NCBI GenBank assembly: GCA_958349075.1
Contig: CATWBR010000294.1
Coordinates: forward strand, 1-5,872
Direction of reading: 5' to 3'
Source of the DNA: an uncultured Clostridium sp.
Lineage (GTDB): Bacteria > Bacillota > Clostridia > Lachnospirales > Lachnospiraceae
Length of the DNA stretch: 5,872 nucleotides
Shown in pieces: positions 5,866 to 5,872 of the stretch; position 1 is the stretch's first letter; every line of letters begins with the position of its first letter. The notes beneath the pieces are model-generated. The model made no database searches. It saw nothing but the letters and a program-made list of their open reading frames with translations, and was not told where the DNA came from. A program made the translations under genes and the position numbers.

Positions 5866-5872
5866 GTTACTG

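Noticed and set aside
1..5872. CRISPR arrays, insertion sequences, tRNA or rRNA genes, and phage genes.
   Set aside because: No regularly spaced repeats, transposase-like frames, terminal inverted repeats or RNA-gene structure were seen on either strand.

Overview
The window reads as chromosomal DNA from a Gram-positive anaerobe of the Clostridia, most likely a gut Lachnospiraceae-type organism. This is an inference from four things: a class II GalT, a NusG-domain-II/ApbE/Gx-transporter gene set, strong AGGAGG-type ribosome binding sites with sigma-A-like promoters, and roughly balanced base composition. There are six convincing protein genes, no RNA genes, no CRISPR array and no recognisable mobile element.

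Left part (1-2232): a divergent locus of envelope redox or flavin genes. On the minus strand, an ApbE-type FAD:protein FMN transferase (452-1480) is followed 18 bases later by a small membrane-anchored NusG-domain-II protein (83-433). On the plus strand, facing away, is a Gx-transporter / 'heptaprenyl diphosphate synthase component I' family membrane protein (1705-2232). The 224-base gap holds two face-to-face sigma-A-like promoters, each with a 17-base spacer. A perfect inverted repeat, GGGGAT-N6-ATCCCC, lies between their -35 boxes and is a candidate shared operator. These families recur together around ApbE-dependent flavinylation and flavin-based extracellular electron transfer loci. The flavinylated acceptor, NADH dehydrogenase and prenyl synthase genes are not in the window.

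Middle (2236-4698): an extended -10 promoter overlapping the end of the Gx-transporter gene leads through a leader of about 100 bases, with two hairpins and a partial repeat of the galT start region, into galT (2352-3863). Seven bases after galT comes a single-domain RelA/SpoT-type (p)ppGpp synthetase (3871-4698). The pair looks like an operon joining galactose (Leloir) metabolism to an alarmone enzyme. galK and galE are not adjacent.

Right part (4748-5872): a strong bidirectional terminator separates the alarmone gene from a convergent minus-strand gene (4801-5829). That gene encodes a stand-alone PTS EIIC-like membrane protein of the PfoR/PTS_EIIC_2 type, with its ribosome binding site and perhaps a -10 element at the right edge.

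No wholly new multi-gene system can be demonstrated from sequence alone. The points most worth following are the shared operator at the divergent redox locus, the galT-alarmone synthetase pairing, and the repeat-bearing galT leader.
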